Shown in pieces: positions 1 through 7,853 of a stretch of DNA of 27,078 bases; the stretch's first letter is position 1; every line of letters begins with the position of its first letter. The position numbers were made by a program, and so were the translations under genes. The stretch is from positions 1 to 27,078 of the forward strand of contig CAKTAM010000017.1 in the NCBI GenBank assembly GCA_934527255.1, written 5' to 3'. The DNA is from an uncultured Oscillospiraceae bacterium (lineage in GTDB: Bacteria; Bacillota; Clostridia; Oscillospirales; Ruminococcaceae). The notes beneath the pieces were generated by a model that ran no database searches, was not told the DNA's origin, and saw only the letters and a program-made list of their open reading frames with translations.

Positions 1-1
1 C

Positions 2-286
2 GAGCAGCTTTCCGCACTGGATCTGCAGGCGGCTGCCCGGGCGCTTTCCGCGCTGGACGGGGTGGATATGGAGGCGCTGGAGCAGGCCTCCCGACAGCTG
101 CAGGCGCTGGATGTGGAAAGTCTGCAAAGCAGCCTTGCGCTGCTGCAGTCGGTGGATCTGGATGCGCTGAACAAAAGCATTCAGCAGGTGCAGCAGGTGA
201 TCTCCGGCCTGGATGCCGAAAGCATCAACGAAGCGGTGCAGAACCTGAACCGCGCGCTGGAACCGCTGCTGAGGCTGTTTGCCTGA
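2..286 (+). CDS. C-terminal part of a helical repeat protein (5' truncated by window)
   Basis: The reading frame is open from the first bases of the window to a TGA at 284-286, so this is the last 94 residues of a longer protein whose start lies outside. I do not recognise the family. The visible part is built of about five imperfect repeats of 12-18 residues starting with LD or VD (LDLQAA, VDMEAL, LDVESL, VDLDAL, LDAESI), each followed by an amphipathic helix with spaced Leu, Ile and Val and many Gln and Ala residues. This suggests a coiled-coil or helical solenoid. There is no cysteine and no membrane segment in the visible part. A GTG at 62 could be called as a start, but the same repeat continues upstream of it, so it is an internal codon. 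The gene lies 147 bases upstream of the GDPD gene on the same strand. Confidence 0.7.
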   Translation, partial: EQLSALDLQAAARALSALDGVDMEALEQASRQLQALDVESLQSSLALLQSVDLDALNKSIQQVQQVISGLDAESINEAVQNLNRALEPLLRLFA

Positions 287-379
287 CGCCGCCGAAAGCG
301 TTTCTGCCGCGCAGGGCAGAGCAGCCGCCCGGCAGCGGGCTGATGGAAAAATACCCGGCCGCCCGTCCGGCAGCCGGAG

Positions 380-401
380 CGGACGATGCGGCGGCCTGCG
401 G
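380..401 (+). repeat. Leader repeat, copy 1 (partner at 7985-8006)
   Basis: This 22-base block matches 7985-8006 at 19 of 22 positions (shared core GACGATGC, shared end CCTGCGG). Both copies are preceded about 20 bases upstream by GCCGCCCG (358-365 and 7965-7972), and both lie about 50 bases before a start codon. Confidence 0.5.
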
Positions 402-433
402 GCCGCTGCAAAGAAAGAAAGGAAGCAAAAACC

Positions 434-1249
434 ATGCTGATCGCTGCACTGTTGCTGCTGGCCGTGCTGGTCATTCTTTTTCTGGTGGCGCCGACGGCGC
501 CCACACCGGCGCAGAAGCGCCCGTTTGAAAACCGTAATTTTGCCCACCGCGGGCTGCACACGCCGGATAAGGCCGTGCCCGAAAACTCCATGCAGGCGTT
601 TCGCGCGGCCGTCGGCGCCGGTTACGGCATCGAGCTGGATATTCAGCTTTCGGCCGACGGGCAGGTCGTGGTGTTTCATGACGACACGCTGGATCGTGTG
701 TGCGGCGTGCACGGCCGGGTGGATGCCTACACCCTGCAGCAGCTGCAGACGTTTTCGCTGTGCGGCAGTGACCAGCGTATTCCGCTGTTTACCGATGTTC
801 TGCGCGAGGTGCACGGCAAGGTGCCGCTGATCGTCGAACTGAAGACCGGCCCCCGCCGCACCGAGCTGTGCGAAAAGGCGTGGGCCATTCTGCTGCAGTA
901 TACCGGGGCCTACTGCATCGAAAGCTTTGATCCGCGCATTGTGGCGTGGTGGCGTTTTCATGCCCGGCAGGTGCTGCGCGGCCAGCTGGCCAGTACATAC
1001 CGCGATCTGCGCCAGTACCAGAACGCCGCCGTCAGCTTTGCGGTGTCGCGCTGTCTGATCAATTGCGTGTCGCGCCCCCATTTCATCGCCTACCACAAGC
1101 GGCGCACCAGCTGGTGCGCCGGGCTGGCCATGGCGCTGGGGGCTATGCCGGTGGTGTGGACGGTGCACCCGGAGGATGATATTCCAGCGCTGCAGGCGGC
1201 CAACAAGGCGGTCATTTTTGAGTATTATCATCCGCATATCCGCTATTGA
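434..1249 (+). CDS. Membrane-anchored glycerophosphodiester phosphodiesterase (GDPD family)
   Basis: The 271-residue product is predicted to hydrolyse glycerophosphodiesters to an alcohol and glycerol 3-phosphate. Residues 2-19 form one hydrophobic segment, so the enzyme is probably anchored in the membrane. Hallmark motifs are all visible: HRG at 38-40, PENS at 49-52, ELDIQLS from 67 (Glu67 and Asp69), FHDDTLDR from 81 (catalytic-type His82) and VELK at 134-137. The frame extends upstream to 386, but the ATG at 434 is chosen because it directly precedes the hydrophobic anchor and has a GGAAG ribosome site (AAAGGAAGCAAAAACC) at good distance. Length fits the short bacterial GDPD class. Whether the substrate is a lipid-derived diester or a teichoic-acid-like polymer cannot be read from sequence. 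Confidence 0.9.
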   Translation: MLIAALLLLAVLVILFLVAPTAPTPAQKRPFENRNFAHRGLHTPDKAVPENSMQAFRAAVGAGYGIELDIQLSADGQVVVFHDDTLDRVCGVHGRVDAYTLQQLQTFSLCGSDQRIPLFTDVLREVHGKVPLIVELKTGPRRTELCEKAWAILLQYTGAYCIESFDPRIVAWWRFHARQVLRGQLASTYRDLRQYQNAAVSFAVSRCLINCVSRPHFIAYHKRRTSWCAGLAMALGAMPVVWTVHPEDDIPALQAANKAVIFEYYHPHIRY

Positions 1250-1576
1250 CTTGAGAAAATACCCCGGGGCGTTATCGCAAAATATTGTCCCGGGCCATGG
1301 CGCGGGCGGATGGTGCGTCCCCTCGTCCGGCGGCGCGTTTCTGCCGCTTTGCGGCACAGCCATACGAATAGAGCCAACGAAAAAAGAGCCGGCCTCCTTT
1401 TGGGAGAGGCCGGCTCTTTTTGCATGGTGAAAAATACTTACGGGGGCAAGCAATTCCCAAAGCTTTTGCGGGGATGCTGCGGGCGGCAAAGCAGCCGCAG
1501 GATCGGCAGCGGCAGGGCCGTCACAGCCGGAAAAACCGGCAAAGTGGCGGCCCGGGAACCCGCCGAAAAAGCAGGG
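1250..1576. other. Intergenic region between convergent GDPD and acetyltransferase genes
   Basis: These 327 bases separate two convergent genes. The only convincing element is the bidirectional terminator at 1381-1421. Short G+C-rich inverted repeats occur on both sides (CCCGGG words near 1263-1297, and CCGG-AAAA-CCGG near 1529-1541), but none has a U-run. No coding frame with plausible composition is seen. Confidence 0.6.
1381..1421. terminator. Bidirectional intrinsic terminator
   Basis: A perfect 16-bp inverted repeat (1381-1396 and 1406-1421, core GAGCCGGCCTC) closes a 9-base loop. It is flanked by five A on the left and five T on the right, so it works in both directions. It ends GDPD transcription from the left and acetyltransferase transcription from the right. 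Confidence 0.9.
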
Positions 1577-2194
1577 TCACTCCTGCCGGACGGCGGGGTC
1601 AATGCGGCGGTCGCGGGCATAAAATTCACGGTCACGCTCACTGATGGGGCGCAGCACGCGGCAGGGGCTGCCGACGGCCACAACGCCTGCGGGAATGTCG
1701 CGGCTGACCACGCTGCCCGCGCCGATGACGCTGCCGTCGCCGATGGTCACGCCGGGCAGAACAATAGCTCCTGCGCCGATCCATACGTCGCTGCCAATGT
1801 GCACCGGCAGGTTGTACTGCAGCGCCCGGGCGCGCAGCGAAGGGTCAATGGGGTGGGCGGCGGTGGCAATGGTGACGTTGGGGCCGATCATTACCCTGTC
1901 GCCGATGAACACCTCGCCGTCATCCACCACCGTCAGGTGAAAGTTGGCGTAAAACTGGCGGCCCACATGCACATGCTTGCCGCCCCAGTTGGCGTAAAAT
2001 GGCGCTTCAATATAGCTGTCCGGCCCCACGTCGGCCAGCATCTGCGGCAGCAGCTGCCGCCGCTTTTCCTGCTCGTCGGGGCGGGTGGCGTTATAAGCCG
2101 CCATGGCGGCCATGCAGTCAAATTGTTCGTTCATGAGCGCGGGCTCGCCGGGGTCATAGATCAGCCCGGCCTCCATGCGTTCGCGGTTGGTCAT
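1577..2194 (-). CDS. Maltose/galactoside-type O-acetyltransferase (left-handed beta-helix)
   Basis: The 205-residue product resembles acetyl-CoA-dependent sugar O-acetyltransferases of the Maa/LacA family. An N-terminal helical cap (MTNRERMEAG, about 1-55) precedes hexapeptide repeats of the left-handed beta-helix type, for example VFIGDRVMIGPNVTI (95-109) and VWIGAGAIVLPGVTIGDGSV (137-156). The catalytic-type His114 sits in TAAHP, as in LacA. The C-terminal VVAVGSPCRVLRPI is the usual acetyl-CoA-binding loop region. The frame runs further upstream, but the ATG at 2194 is preferred because AGGAGG lies 8 bases before it and the protein then has the normal family length. It follows the GH127 gene on the same strand after 100 bases and is probably its operon partner. 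The acceptor sugar is unknown; detoxifying acetylation of non-metabolised sugars is the classical role. Confidence 0.9.
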   Translation of the reverse strand: MTNRERMEAGLIYDPGEPALMNEQFDCMAAMAAYNATRPDEQEKRRQLLPQMLADVGPDSYIEAPFYANWGGKHVHVGRQFYANFHLTVVDDGEVFIGDRVMIGPNVTIATAAHPIDPSLRARALQYNLPVHIGSDVWIGAGAIVLPGVTIGDGSVIGAGSVVSRDIPAGVVAVGSPCRVLRPISERDREFYARDRRIDPAVRQE

Positions 2195-2240
2195 TGCTTT
2201 TTCCTCCTGTGGCCTGTTGCTTATCCGTAAAAAGGATCGT

Positions 2241-2269
2241 GCCGGAAAGGGCTGTGCCAGCCTTTCGGC
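2241..2269 (-). other. Intercistronic hairpin between GH127 and acetyltransferase genes
   Basis: GCCG-AAAGG-CTG (2241-2254, with two single-base bulges) pairs with CAG-CCTTT-CGGC (2258-2269) around a 3-base loop. It lies in the 100-base gap inside the presumed operon. There is no adjacent U-run (the nearest T-run on the minus strand is about 7 bases further on), so it is more likely a message-processing or stabilising hairpin than a full terminator. Confidence 0.5.
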
Positions 2270-2294
2270 GCAGAACACCCGGCGGCCTGCCCGG

Positions 2295-4211
2295 TCACAG
2301 CGTGCAGTTGTCGTCCGAAAACATGCTGATGACGCGCTGGCTGTCCATGGGGAACAGCGTGCCCGTGTACAGCGGCATCGGCACCCATACCCGAATGCTG
2401 CGGGTCTTGGCAAAATCGTTGCCGCAGCTGGCATAATCGCAGAAGGTCAGCTGCTTGACCTCATGCCCCCAGAAATGGATGGGCCGCTTGAGAAAGCTGA
2501 CAGCAAAGCCCATGTGCGCCTGCGGCAGTTCGACGGGCTGCACCAGCGGAGTGTCGCTTTCCTCCGGCAGGCTCTGCAGGGCATAGTAGGTGGCTTCTAC
2601 CTGGTCATCCGTCACGGTGTGCATGGCGTCGTTCATCAGCCACAGCGACTCGTCCGGCGGCAGCTTGTTATAGCGGTTGTCCAGCCCCAGCACCACCGGC
2701 CCGGCCATCAGCGCCTTGTAAATGGGGTTGGCCGGGGCATCCACAATGCGCACGCGCACATCCAGCTGCAGCCGCAGCTCGTCGCCGGGCTGCCAGCGGC
2801 GGCGCACCTCGCACCAGCTGCCGCTGACGGTTTCCACCGGCTGGCCGTTGACCGTCAACCGGGCGGCATTGCCAAAGGCCGGAATGCGCAGCGCCAGCAC
2901 AGCCTCGCCCTGCGGGGCCTGCCGCACGGTGATGCAGACGGCCCCGTCGTTCGGGTACTGTGTCTGCTGGCACAGCTGCCAGCGGCCCTCGCCTTCGCCG
3001 CAGGCATACTCGCCCGGCTGGTACAGGCACACGGCGCAGCCGCCGTCGGCGTGGCTCATCAGCGCCCAGTAGGGCACCTCCAGCAGTGCGCGCGGGCCGT
3101 TGACGACGCAGCAGCTGCTCTGCATGGCCTCCAGCTGCACCTGGCTGAGCACCCGCTGCCCCTGCAGCGGATTGAAATAGCCCCACCAGCTGCCGTCCTT
3201 CTTCATCGAGCCGGAAAGCGCGTTGAACAGCGAGATCTCCAGCTGATCGGCCCAGCGGCGGTCGCCGGTCAGGCGCAGCAGCTGGTGGCACAGCTTCATA
3301 TAGGTGGCGGTCACGCAGGTTTCCATGGGGGCCTCCAACAGCTGGGTCTGGCGGTAGCGTCCCTCGCACCACATCTCGCTGGAGGAGCCTGACCCGGTGA
3401 TCATGACCTCGCGCTGCTGCACGCCATCCATATAGGCCAGCACGGCATCCAGATACCGCCGCTTGCCGGTGACACGGTACAGCTCGCACACGCCCTCCCA
3501 GCAGCTCATCAGCTCATAGCCCTTGGGCGCGGCGATCTTCACCGGCGGCACGCCATCCAGCGCGTCCTCCAGCAGGCGCATGCCGCGCGGGTTATAGGCG
3601 CTGGGCTCGCTCCACAGTTGGACGATGTGCTCGGCAAACTGCAGATAGCGCGGCTTGCGGGTGCGGTCGTACAGCTGAACCACCGGCTGCAGAATGGAAC
3701 ACGAGGAGGCCGCCTGCAAAGCGCGCAGCCCGGTCTCGGTGATCTTGACGCCCGCATCCATGGTGCAGTCGATGATGTTGTCCAGCATCCGCCCGGCGGC
3801 CTCCAGCGCGGCGCGGTCGCCGCTGAGGTCATACCACGCCACCAGTCCCAGCAGGGCATATTTGCGCCCCCACAGATCCCAGATGGTGAAATCCGTCGCC
3901 GAGGCGGACAGCCGCCCGTTTTCCTCCTGCGCGGCCAGCAGGCGGCACACGGCATCCTGCAGCAGGGCGCGCCCCTGCGGCGTGTCGCGGTAGCGCACCC
4001 CCAGCGCTGCGCTGGTGAACCATTTGCCCCAGAACTCGCCGTGGAACGAGCCCTCCGAATCCATCTTTTCGGTGTAGGCGCGGGCATAGCGCGTATAGTC
4101 GGCGGCCAGAACGCCGTTTTGCAGGCAGTCGTCTATCATCCGGCCGACCCAGCCGTCGATCCGGTCGGCCTGCCCATCCCGCAGAGCATCGTTTGTCATC
4201 ATCCTTTTCAC
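2295..4211 (-). CDS. GH127-like beta-L-arabinofuranosidase (DUF1680 type), cytoplasmic
   Basis: The 638-residue product matches the (alpha/alpha)6-barrel family GH127/GH146, whose characterised members remove terminal beta-L-arabinofuranose using a zinc-bound cysteine nucleophile. The signature residues are present: Glu297-x-Cys299 (METC) and the Cys367-Cys368 pair (SSCCVVNG), which correspond to the Glu/Cys/Cys/Cys zinc site of HypBA1. Glu283 (CEGR) sits near the position of the acid/base. Barrel motifs such as FHGEFWGKW (56-64) lie upstream, and a beta-sandwich C-terminal half follows from about residue 400. There is no signal peptide, so it should act on imported sugar. The start is read as GTG at 4211, preceded by AAGGATGG; ATG codons at 4202 and 4199 are alternatives but leave the Shine-Dalgarno too close. 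Related families with similar motifs exist, so the exact sugar is an inference. Confidence 0.87.
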   Translation of the reverse strand: MKRMMTNDALRDGQADRIDGWVGRMIDDCLQNGVLAADYTRYARAYTEKMDSEGSFHGEFWGKWFTSAALGVRYRDTPQGRALLQDAVCRLLAAQEENGRLSASATDFTIWDLWGRKYALLGLVAWYDLSGDRAALEAAGRMLDNIIDCTMDAGVKITETGLRALQAASSCSILQPVVQLYDRTRKPRYLQFAEHIVQLWSEPSAYNPRGMRLLEDALDGVPPVKIAAPKGYELMSCWEGVCELYRVTGKRRYLDAVLAYMDGVQQREVMITGSGSSSEMWCEGRYRQTQLLEAPMETCVTATYMKLCHQLLRLTGDRRWADQLEISLFNALSGSMKKDGSWWGYFNPLQGQRVLSQVQLEAMQSSCCVVNGPRALLEVPYWALMSHADGGCAVCLYQPGEYACGEGEGRWQLCQQTQYPNDGAVCITVRQAPQGEAVLALRIPAFGNAARLTVNGQPVETVSGSWCEVRRRWQPGDELRLQLDVRVRIVDAPANPIYKALMAGPVVLGLDNRYNKLPPDESLWLMNDAMHTVTDDQVEATYYALQSLPEESDTPLVQPVELPQAHMGFAVSFLKRPIHFWGHEVKQLTFCDYASCGNDFAKTRSIRVWVPMPLYTGTLFPMDSQRVISMFSDDNCTL

Positions 4212-4235
4212 CCATCCTTTTTCGCTTCTTTTTTC

Positions 4236-4248
4236 AGGAAAGTTTCCT
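4236..4248. promoter_or_regulatory. Candidate operator AGGAAA-G-TTTCCT
   Basis: This is a perfect 6-bp inverted repeat around one central base. It lies just downstream of the -10 box of the leftward promoter, covering roughly the first bases of the transcript, a classical repressor position. I saw no second copy in the window. Confidence 0.45.
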
Positions 4249-4256
4249 TATGGTAA

Positions 4257-4285
4257 GTAATAATCTATTCCGGGAAGGTTGTCAA
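4257..4285 (-). promoter_or_regulatory. Promoter for the GH127-acetyltransferase operon
   Basis: Read on the minus strand: a consensus -35 TTGACA (4285-4280), a 17-base spacer and a -10 TATTAC (4262-4257). The start of transcription would fall near 4250, about 40 bases before the GTG start. Confidence 0.65.
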
Positions 4286-4345
4286 GCGCGCCGGTGAAAA
4301 ATTTCCCCCGCAAAAAGAAAATTTGACGTAGAAAAAATTGTTTAT

Positions 4346-4377
4346 TTTGCACAGTAACTTTTGCTTTGATTTGCACA
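4346..4377 (+). repeat. Direct repeat TTTGCACA x2, candidate activator site
   Basis: TTTGCACA occurs at 4346-4353 and 4370-4377, 24 bases apart, about 80-110 bases upstream of the transporter promoter. Direct repeats on about the same helical face are common for AraC-type activators, but no regulator gene is present here, so this remains an inference. Confidence 0.35.
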
Positions 4378-4458
4378 AAAAGATTTGAAATGTGGATTCA
4401 AAGCGTGTAAAATGCGGGCTTTGTCGAGCCGTGTGAAAGAATTGAACAAATTTTTTGA

Positions 4459-4487
4459 TTGACAGTGAATGGAGAACCTGCTAGAAT
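4459..4487 (+). promoter_or_regulatory. Promoter of the sugar ABC transporter operon
   Basis: A near-consensus sigma-70-type promoter: TTGACA (4459-4464), 17-base spacer, TAGAAT (4482-4487). Transcription should start near 4494, giving a leader of about 110 bases that contains two hairpins. Confidence 0.85.
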
Positions 4488-4510
4488 AATATTGCGCCGT
4501 TGAGGGCGCG

Positions 4511-4568
4511 GGCCGCCCCGCGGCCGTGAGAGATCCGGTATGAAAAAGCTGCCAGTGCCGCAGCTTTT
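4511..4568 (+). other. Two hairpins in the transporter leader
   Basis: First hairpin: GGCCGC-CCC-GCGGCC (4511-4525), all G-C pairs. Second hairpin: AAAAGCTGC-CAGTGCC-GCAGCTTTT (4544-4568), a 9-bp perfect stem. The second ends in four T followed by AC and then A-rich sequence. It is therefore a weak terminator at best, and may act as an attenuator or a stabilising structure ahead of the ribosome site (AAAGGAAGG). Confidence 0.55.
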
Positions 4569-4603
4569 ACAAAAAAAACACAAGCAAAAGGAAGGTTAGG
4601 ATC

Positions 4604-5884
4604 ATGAAGAAACTGTTATCTGTTCTGTCTGTCCTGCTGGTTGCTGTGATGCTTTTGACTGCCTGCAGCAAACCGGCAAACAACGGCGGTTCGACGACGA
4701 CCTCCGGCAACAGCGAGTATGCCGGCATCGGCGAGGGCAAGACGCTCGTTTATTGGTGCGAATGGAACGAGTCGGAGACCCAGTGGGAGGTCTATAAGGA
4801 TACCATCGCCCGCTTTGAGGCCGACACCGGCTACACCGTTCAGGTCGAGCATTACGGCCGCGACATCTCCACCCTGTATGCCGCCGCCATCGACAACGGC
4901 AAGGTCATTGATATTTTCGATATGAATGCCACCCGTCCCAAAGAGGGCTACTGCGTGGATATCGACGCCAAGATGGAAGAGCTGGGCGTGAAGGACGCGA
5001 TCCTGCCCATCTACGACAACTATGAGAAGAGCGTTTCTCCGTTCGGTGATAACAAGTGGTACGCCGTTCCCTCGCAGCCGTTCTTTGGCGGTGTGTTCTA
5101 TAACAAGGACATTTTCGATCAGGCCGGCATTACCGAACTGCCCACCACCTGGGATGAGTTTATGGATGCCTGCGAGAAGATCAAGGCGATTGGCGTGGCC
5201 CCGATGACCATCGACGACGCTTACGTCGAGCTGCTGATTACTTATCAGATGTGTTTGGGTCTGGGCGGCCAGGAAGAGGTCGAAAAGCTGGTCAACAGCT
5301 TTGGCGACGAATGGAACAAGACCCTGCCCGTGATCGAGAAGTTCCAGGAAATGTATGAAAAGGGCTACTTTGCCTCCACCGTCGGCGGCAACCAGTTCCC
5401 CGCTGCCCAGAACGGCGAATTCGCCATGGGCACCGCCGCCATGTATTTTGACGGCTCCTGGGTGTGCAACGAAGTGCACGACATCACCGGCGACGACTTC
5501 AACTGGGGCTTCCTGCTGTGGCCCAGCAGCACCACCGATGAATACAAGGCCATCGAGGCTTCCTGCCAGCAGATCTGCGTCAGCCCCACCTCTCAGGATG
5601 TGGACGGCGCCTGCCTGCTGCTGAAGTACATGATCGATGCCCAGACCTGTGCCGGTCTGCGCGACAAGTGCCAGTGCATCCCCGTGGTGGACGGCGTGGA
5701 TTGGCCCGCTGCCCTGGCGGATGTGAAGACCATGTCCAACGAAGCCGAGCTGGTTCTGCCTTGGAACGTCTACACCACCAATACCGACGACGTGACGACG
5801 CTGATGCGCACCAATTTCCACAAGGTGATCGGCGGCACAATGTCCGCGAAGGATTTTGTGGCAAGCATGGTGGCTGGCAAGTAA
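4604..5884 (+). CDS. Sugar ABC transporter substrate-binding lipoprotein (CUT1, family 1)
   Basis: The 426-residue product is the extracellular sugar-binding component of an ABC importer. It has a lipoprotein signal (MKKLLSVLSVLLVAVMLLTAC) with lipobox LTAC and lipidated Cys21, then a Ser/Thr/Asn-rich linker. The mature part has the family-1 pattern: KTLVYWCEWNE near the N-terminus, TGYTVQVEHYGRD, a hinge strand WYAVPSQPFFGGVFYNKDIF, LPTTWDEFMDACEKIKAIGV, and AAMYFDGSWVCNEV. Codon choice favours T- and C-ending optimal codons more than its neighbours, as expected for an abundant protein. It is followed on the same strand by two permease genes after a hairpin-bearing spacer. The ligand cannot be deduced; a linkage to GH127 and GH78-like enzymes suggests plant-type oligosaccharides or glycosides. 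Confidence 0.93.
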   Translation: MKKLLSVLSVLLVAVMLLTACSKPANNGGSTTTSGNSEYAGIGEGKTLVYWCEWNESETQWEVYKDTIARFEADTGYTVQVEHYGRDISTLYAAAIDNGKVIDIFDMNATRPKEGYCVDIDAKMEELGVKDAILPIYDNYEKSVSPFGDNKWYAVPSQPFFGGVFYNKDIFDQAGITELPTTWDEFMDACEKIKAIGVAPMTIDDAYVELLITYQMCLGLGGQEEVEKLVNSFGDEWNKTLPVIEKFQEMYEKGYFASTVGGNQFPAAQNGEFAMGTAAMYFDGSWVCNEVHDITGDDFNWGFLLWPSSTTDEYKAIEASCQQICVSPTSQDVDGACLLLKYMIDAQTCAGLRDKCQCIPVVDGVDWPAALADVKTMSNEAELVLPWNVYTTNTDDVTTLMRTNFHKVIGGTMSAKDFVASMVAGK

Positions 5885-5925
5885 GTGCAAATCACAGCTT
5901 CACAGCTTGAGTGAACCGTAGAAGA

Positions 5926-6007
5926 GGCACGGGCGCAGGCCGCTGGGTCTGAGCCCGTGCCCCTGTGCTTTGTACCGCTGCTTTTTGGGCAGGCCGGTCG
6001 GCCTGCC
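5926..6007 (+). other. Intercistronic hairpins between binding-protein and permease genes
   Basis: Two stems lie in the 167-base spacer: GGCACGGGC (5926-5934) with GCCCGTGCC (5953-5961), and GGCAGGCC-GGTC-GGCCTGCC (5988-6007). Neither is followed by a U-run. Such structures commonly protect the message of the binding protein and lower expression of the membrane subunits. Confidence 0.6.
5965..5982 (+). repeat. Intergenic 18-mer, copy 1 (partner at 18547-18564)
   Basis: GTGCTTTGTACCGCTGCT lies upstream of the first permease gene. It matches the copy at 18547-18564 at 17 of 18 positions. Confidence 0.5.
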
Positions 6008-6051
6008 GCCCGCCTCGGATCGCTGACCTCAACAGGAAATGGGGGACATTT

Positions 6052-6960
6052 GTGAAAAAACAGAACCGTAAATTTATCCTTCTCAGCCTCCTGCCGCCGA
6101 TACTCTGCTTTCTCATCTGGGTGGTTTACCCCACCGTGCGCTGTATTCTGCAAAGCCTGTTTTCCATGAACCAGATGACCACGCCGATCTCCGAGTGGCA
6201 GTGGAGCGGCCTGAAAAACTATACCACGCTGTTTGACAGCATGGTGTTCCGCAGTTCATTTGCCACCATCGGCAAGATCTGGCTGTACGGCGGCATCATC
6301 ACGCTGGTGTGCGCGCTGCTGTTCGCCACCATCCTCACCAGTGGCGTGTTGGGCAAAAAGTTCTGGCGCTCGCTGATCTACCTGCCCAATACCATCTCCA
6401 GCGTGGCCATGGTCAACATGTGGTCGCTGTATGTGTACAACAACAACTTCGGCCTGCTGAAGAAAATTTTCACCAAGCTGGGAATGGAGACGCTGGCGGC
6501 CGTCAACTGGACGGACGGTCAGCATATGTTCGGCTCGATGCTGGTTGCCTACTGCTTTGGCTATATCGGCTATCTGATGCTGATTTTGATCGCCGCCATG
6601 GAGGGCATTCCCAACGATCTGTACGAAAGTGCCTACCTGGACGGCGCCAATGCCTGGGTGCGCTTCTGGCGCATCACCATGCCGCTCATCCGCGAGACGT
6701 TCCGCACCTGCCTGACCTACTGGACGCTGAGCACCATCGGCTTCTTCATCTGGTCGCAGCTGTGGAGCCGCGACAACGACCTGGCGCTGATGACCCCGGC
6801 GCTGTATATGTATAACACGACCTTTGCAAGCAACTCGATGGATGTTGGCGTAAAGAACATCGGTCAGGGCTGCGCCATTGCCGTGATGATGATGATCATG
6901 GCGCTGCTGGCCCACCTGCTGTTCAATGTGATTCTGAAAGAAAGGAAGTATGAATACTGA
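6052..6960 (+). CDS. Sugar ABC transporter permease (MalF/UgpA type)
   Basis: The 302-residue product is an inner-membrane subunit of the importer, with about six membrane segments beginning at residues 8-29. The EAA loop that contacts the ATPase is visible at 191-213 (YESAYLDGANAWVRFWRITM, then PLI). The start is taken as GTG at 6052, preceded by GGGGGA and followed by KKQNRKF and the first membrane helix; the frame extends to 5965, but that extra 29-residue part is not typical. The stop codon overlaps the ATG of the next permease by one base (TGATG at 6958-6962), so the two are translationally coupled. Together they form the usual heterodimer of a CUT1 transporter. Confidence 0.92.
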   Translation: MKKQNRKFILLSLLPPILCFLIWVVYPTVRCILQSLFSMNQMTTPISEWQWSGLKNYTTLFDSMVFRSSFATIGKIWLYGGIITLVCALLFATILTSGVLGKKFWRSLIYLPNTISSVAMVNMWSLYVYNNNFGLLKKIFTKLGMETLAAVNWTDGQHMFGSMLVAYCFGYIGYLMLILIAAMEGIPNDLYESAYLDGANAWVRFWRITMPLIRETFRTCLTYWTLSTIGFFIWSQLWSRDNDLALMTPALYMYNTTFASNSMDVGVKNIGQGCAIAVMMMIMALLAHLLFNVILKERKYEY

Positions 6961-7853
6961 TGGCTGTCAAGACAAAAGCTTCTGCTTCCGGGAAAAAATC
7001 TCATAAGCTGAGCAAACACGAATGGGCGCAGCAGGCCCGCCTGCTGCCCGCGTATATACCGCTGGTATTGTGGCTGGTGTTCTGCGTGTTTGCCATCGGC
7101 TGGCTGTTCGCGGCCTCGCTTTCCACCTCGCGTGAGGTGTTCAGCGATTCGGTGCTGCACAGCGGCCTGCATTTTGAAAACTATGTCAAGGCGTGGCGCA
7201 GCAACAATGTTTCGCGCTACTTCCTGCACAGCCTGGTGTATTCCACCGTGCCGTGCGCGGTGCTTATTCTGCTGGGCGCACCGGCGGCGTATGTGCTGGC
7301 CAAAAAGCAGTTCAAGCTGCGTAAGGCCATCATCACCACGTTTCTGGTGGGCATGGCGGTGCCCGGCACCATGGTGCTCATCCCCTGGTACAGCCTGCTG
7401 ATCCGCTGGAACATGGTGGGCCAGCTGTCCACGCTGCTGCTCATCTACTGCGTCAGCGGCGTTTCCGGCACGGTGTTCTTCCTCGTCAGCTTTTTCTCCA
7501 GCGTGCCCTCCTCGCTGGAGGAGGCGGCCATGATCGACGGCTGCACGCCGTATCAGGCGTTCTGGAAAATCATGTTTCATATGGCGCAGCCCGGCGTCAT
7601 CACCATTACCATCTTCAACTTCCTGGGCTACTGGAACGAATACTTCCTGGCACTGATTTTTGCCAATTCCAGCGAAAGTGTGCGCTCGCTGGCCGTCGGT
7701 CTGCAGAATATGATCAACTCGATGCGCTTCACCGGCGACTATGCCAGCCTGTATGCGGCCATCCTGATCGTCTTCCTGCCGACGTTCATTCTGTATCTGT
7801 TCCTGTCGGATAAGATCATTGCCGGTGTGACCGGAGGTGCCGTCAAGGGCTGA
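6960..7853 (+). CDS. Sugar ABC transporter permease (MalG/UgpE type)
   Basis: The 297-residue product is the second membrane subunit. A basic cytoplasmic N-terminus (about 1-28) precedes six membrane helices, and the EAA loop is visible from 186 (LEEAAMIDGCTPYQAFWKIM). The motif FNFLGYWNEYFLAL (219-232) is typical of MalG-type proteins. It starts inside the stop codon of the preceding permease; the ribosome site is probably AAGGAAG about 11 bases upstream. No gene for an ATP-binding subunit follows: the operon ends at a terminator 40 bases downstream. In many Firmicutes CUT1 importers share one genome-wide ATPase (MsmX/MsmK type), which is the likely explanation. Confidence 0.92.
   Translation: MAVKTKASASGKKSHKLSKHEWAQQARLLPAYIPLVLWLVFCVFAIGWLFAASLSTSREVFSDSVLHSGLHFENYVKAWRSNNVSRYFLHSLVYSTVPCAVLILLGAPAAYVLAKKQFKLRKAIITTFLVGMAVPGTMVLIPWYSLLIRWNMVGQLSTLLLIYCVSGVSGTVFFLVSFFSSVPSSLEEAAMIDGCTPYQAFWKIMFHMAQPGVITITIFNFLGYWNEYFLALIFANSSESVRSLAVGLQNMINSMRFTGDYASLYAAILIVFLPTFILYLFLSDKIIAGVTGGAVKG

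Larger units (their letters stand above)
4212..4603. promoter_or_regulatory. Divergent regulatory region between GH127 operon and ABC transporter operon
   Basis: This 392-base region is A+T-rich against its surroundings and carries a promoter in each direction (annotated separately). It also holds a 13-bp palindrome at 4236-4248, two direct copies of TTTGCACA (4346-4353 and 4370-4377, 24 bases apart), an inverted repeat TTTGAA-7 bases-TTCAAA (4384-4402) and two hairpins in the rightward leader (4511-4525 and 4544-4568). No coding frame is supported. Confidence 0.7.

Noticed and set aside
4616..5890. Minus-strand open frame of 424 codons opposite the sugar-binding protein
   Set aside because: Covers nearly exactly the real lipoprotein gene, which has a signal peptide, promoter and family motifs; the antisense product has none.
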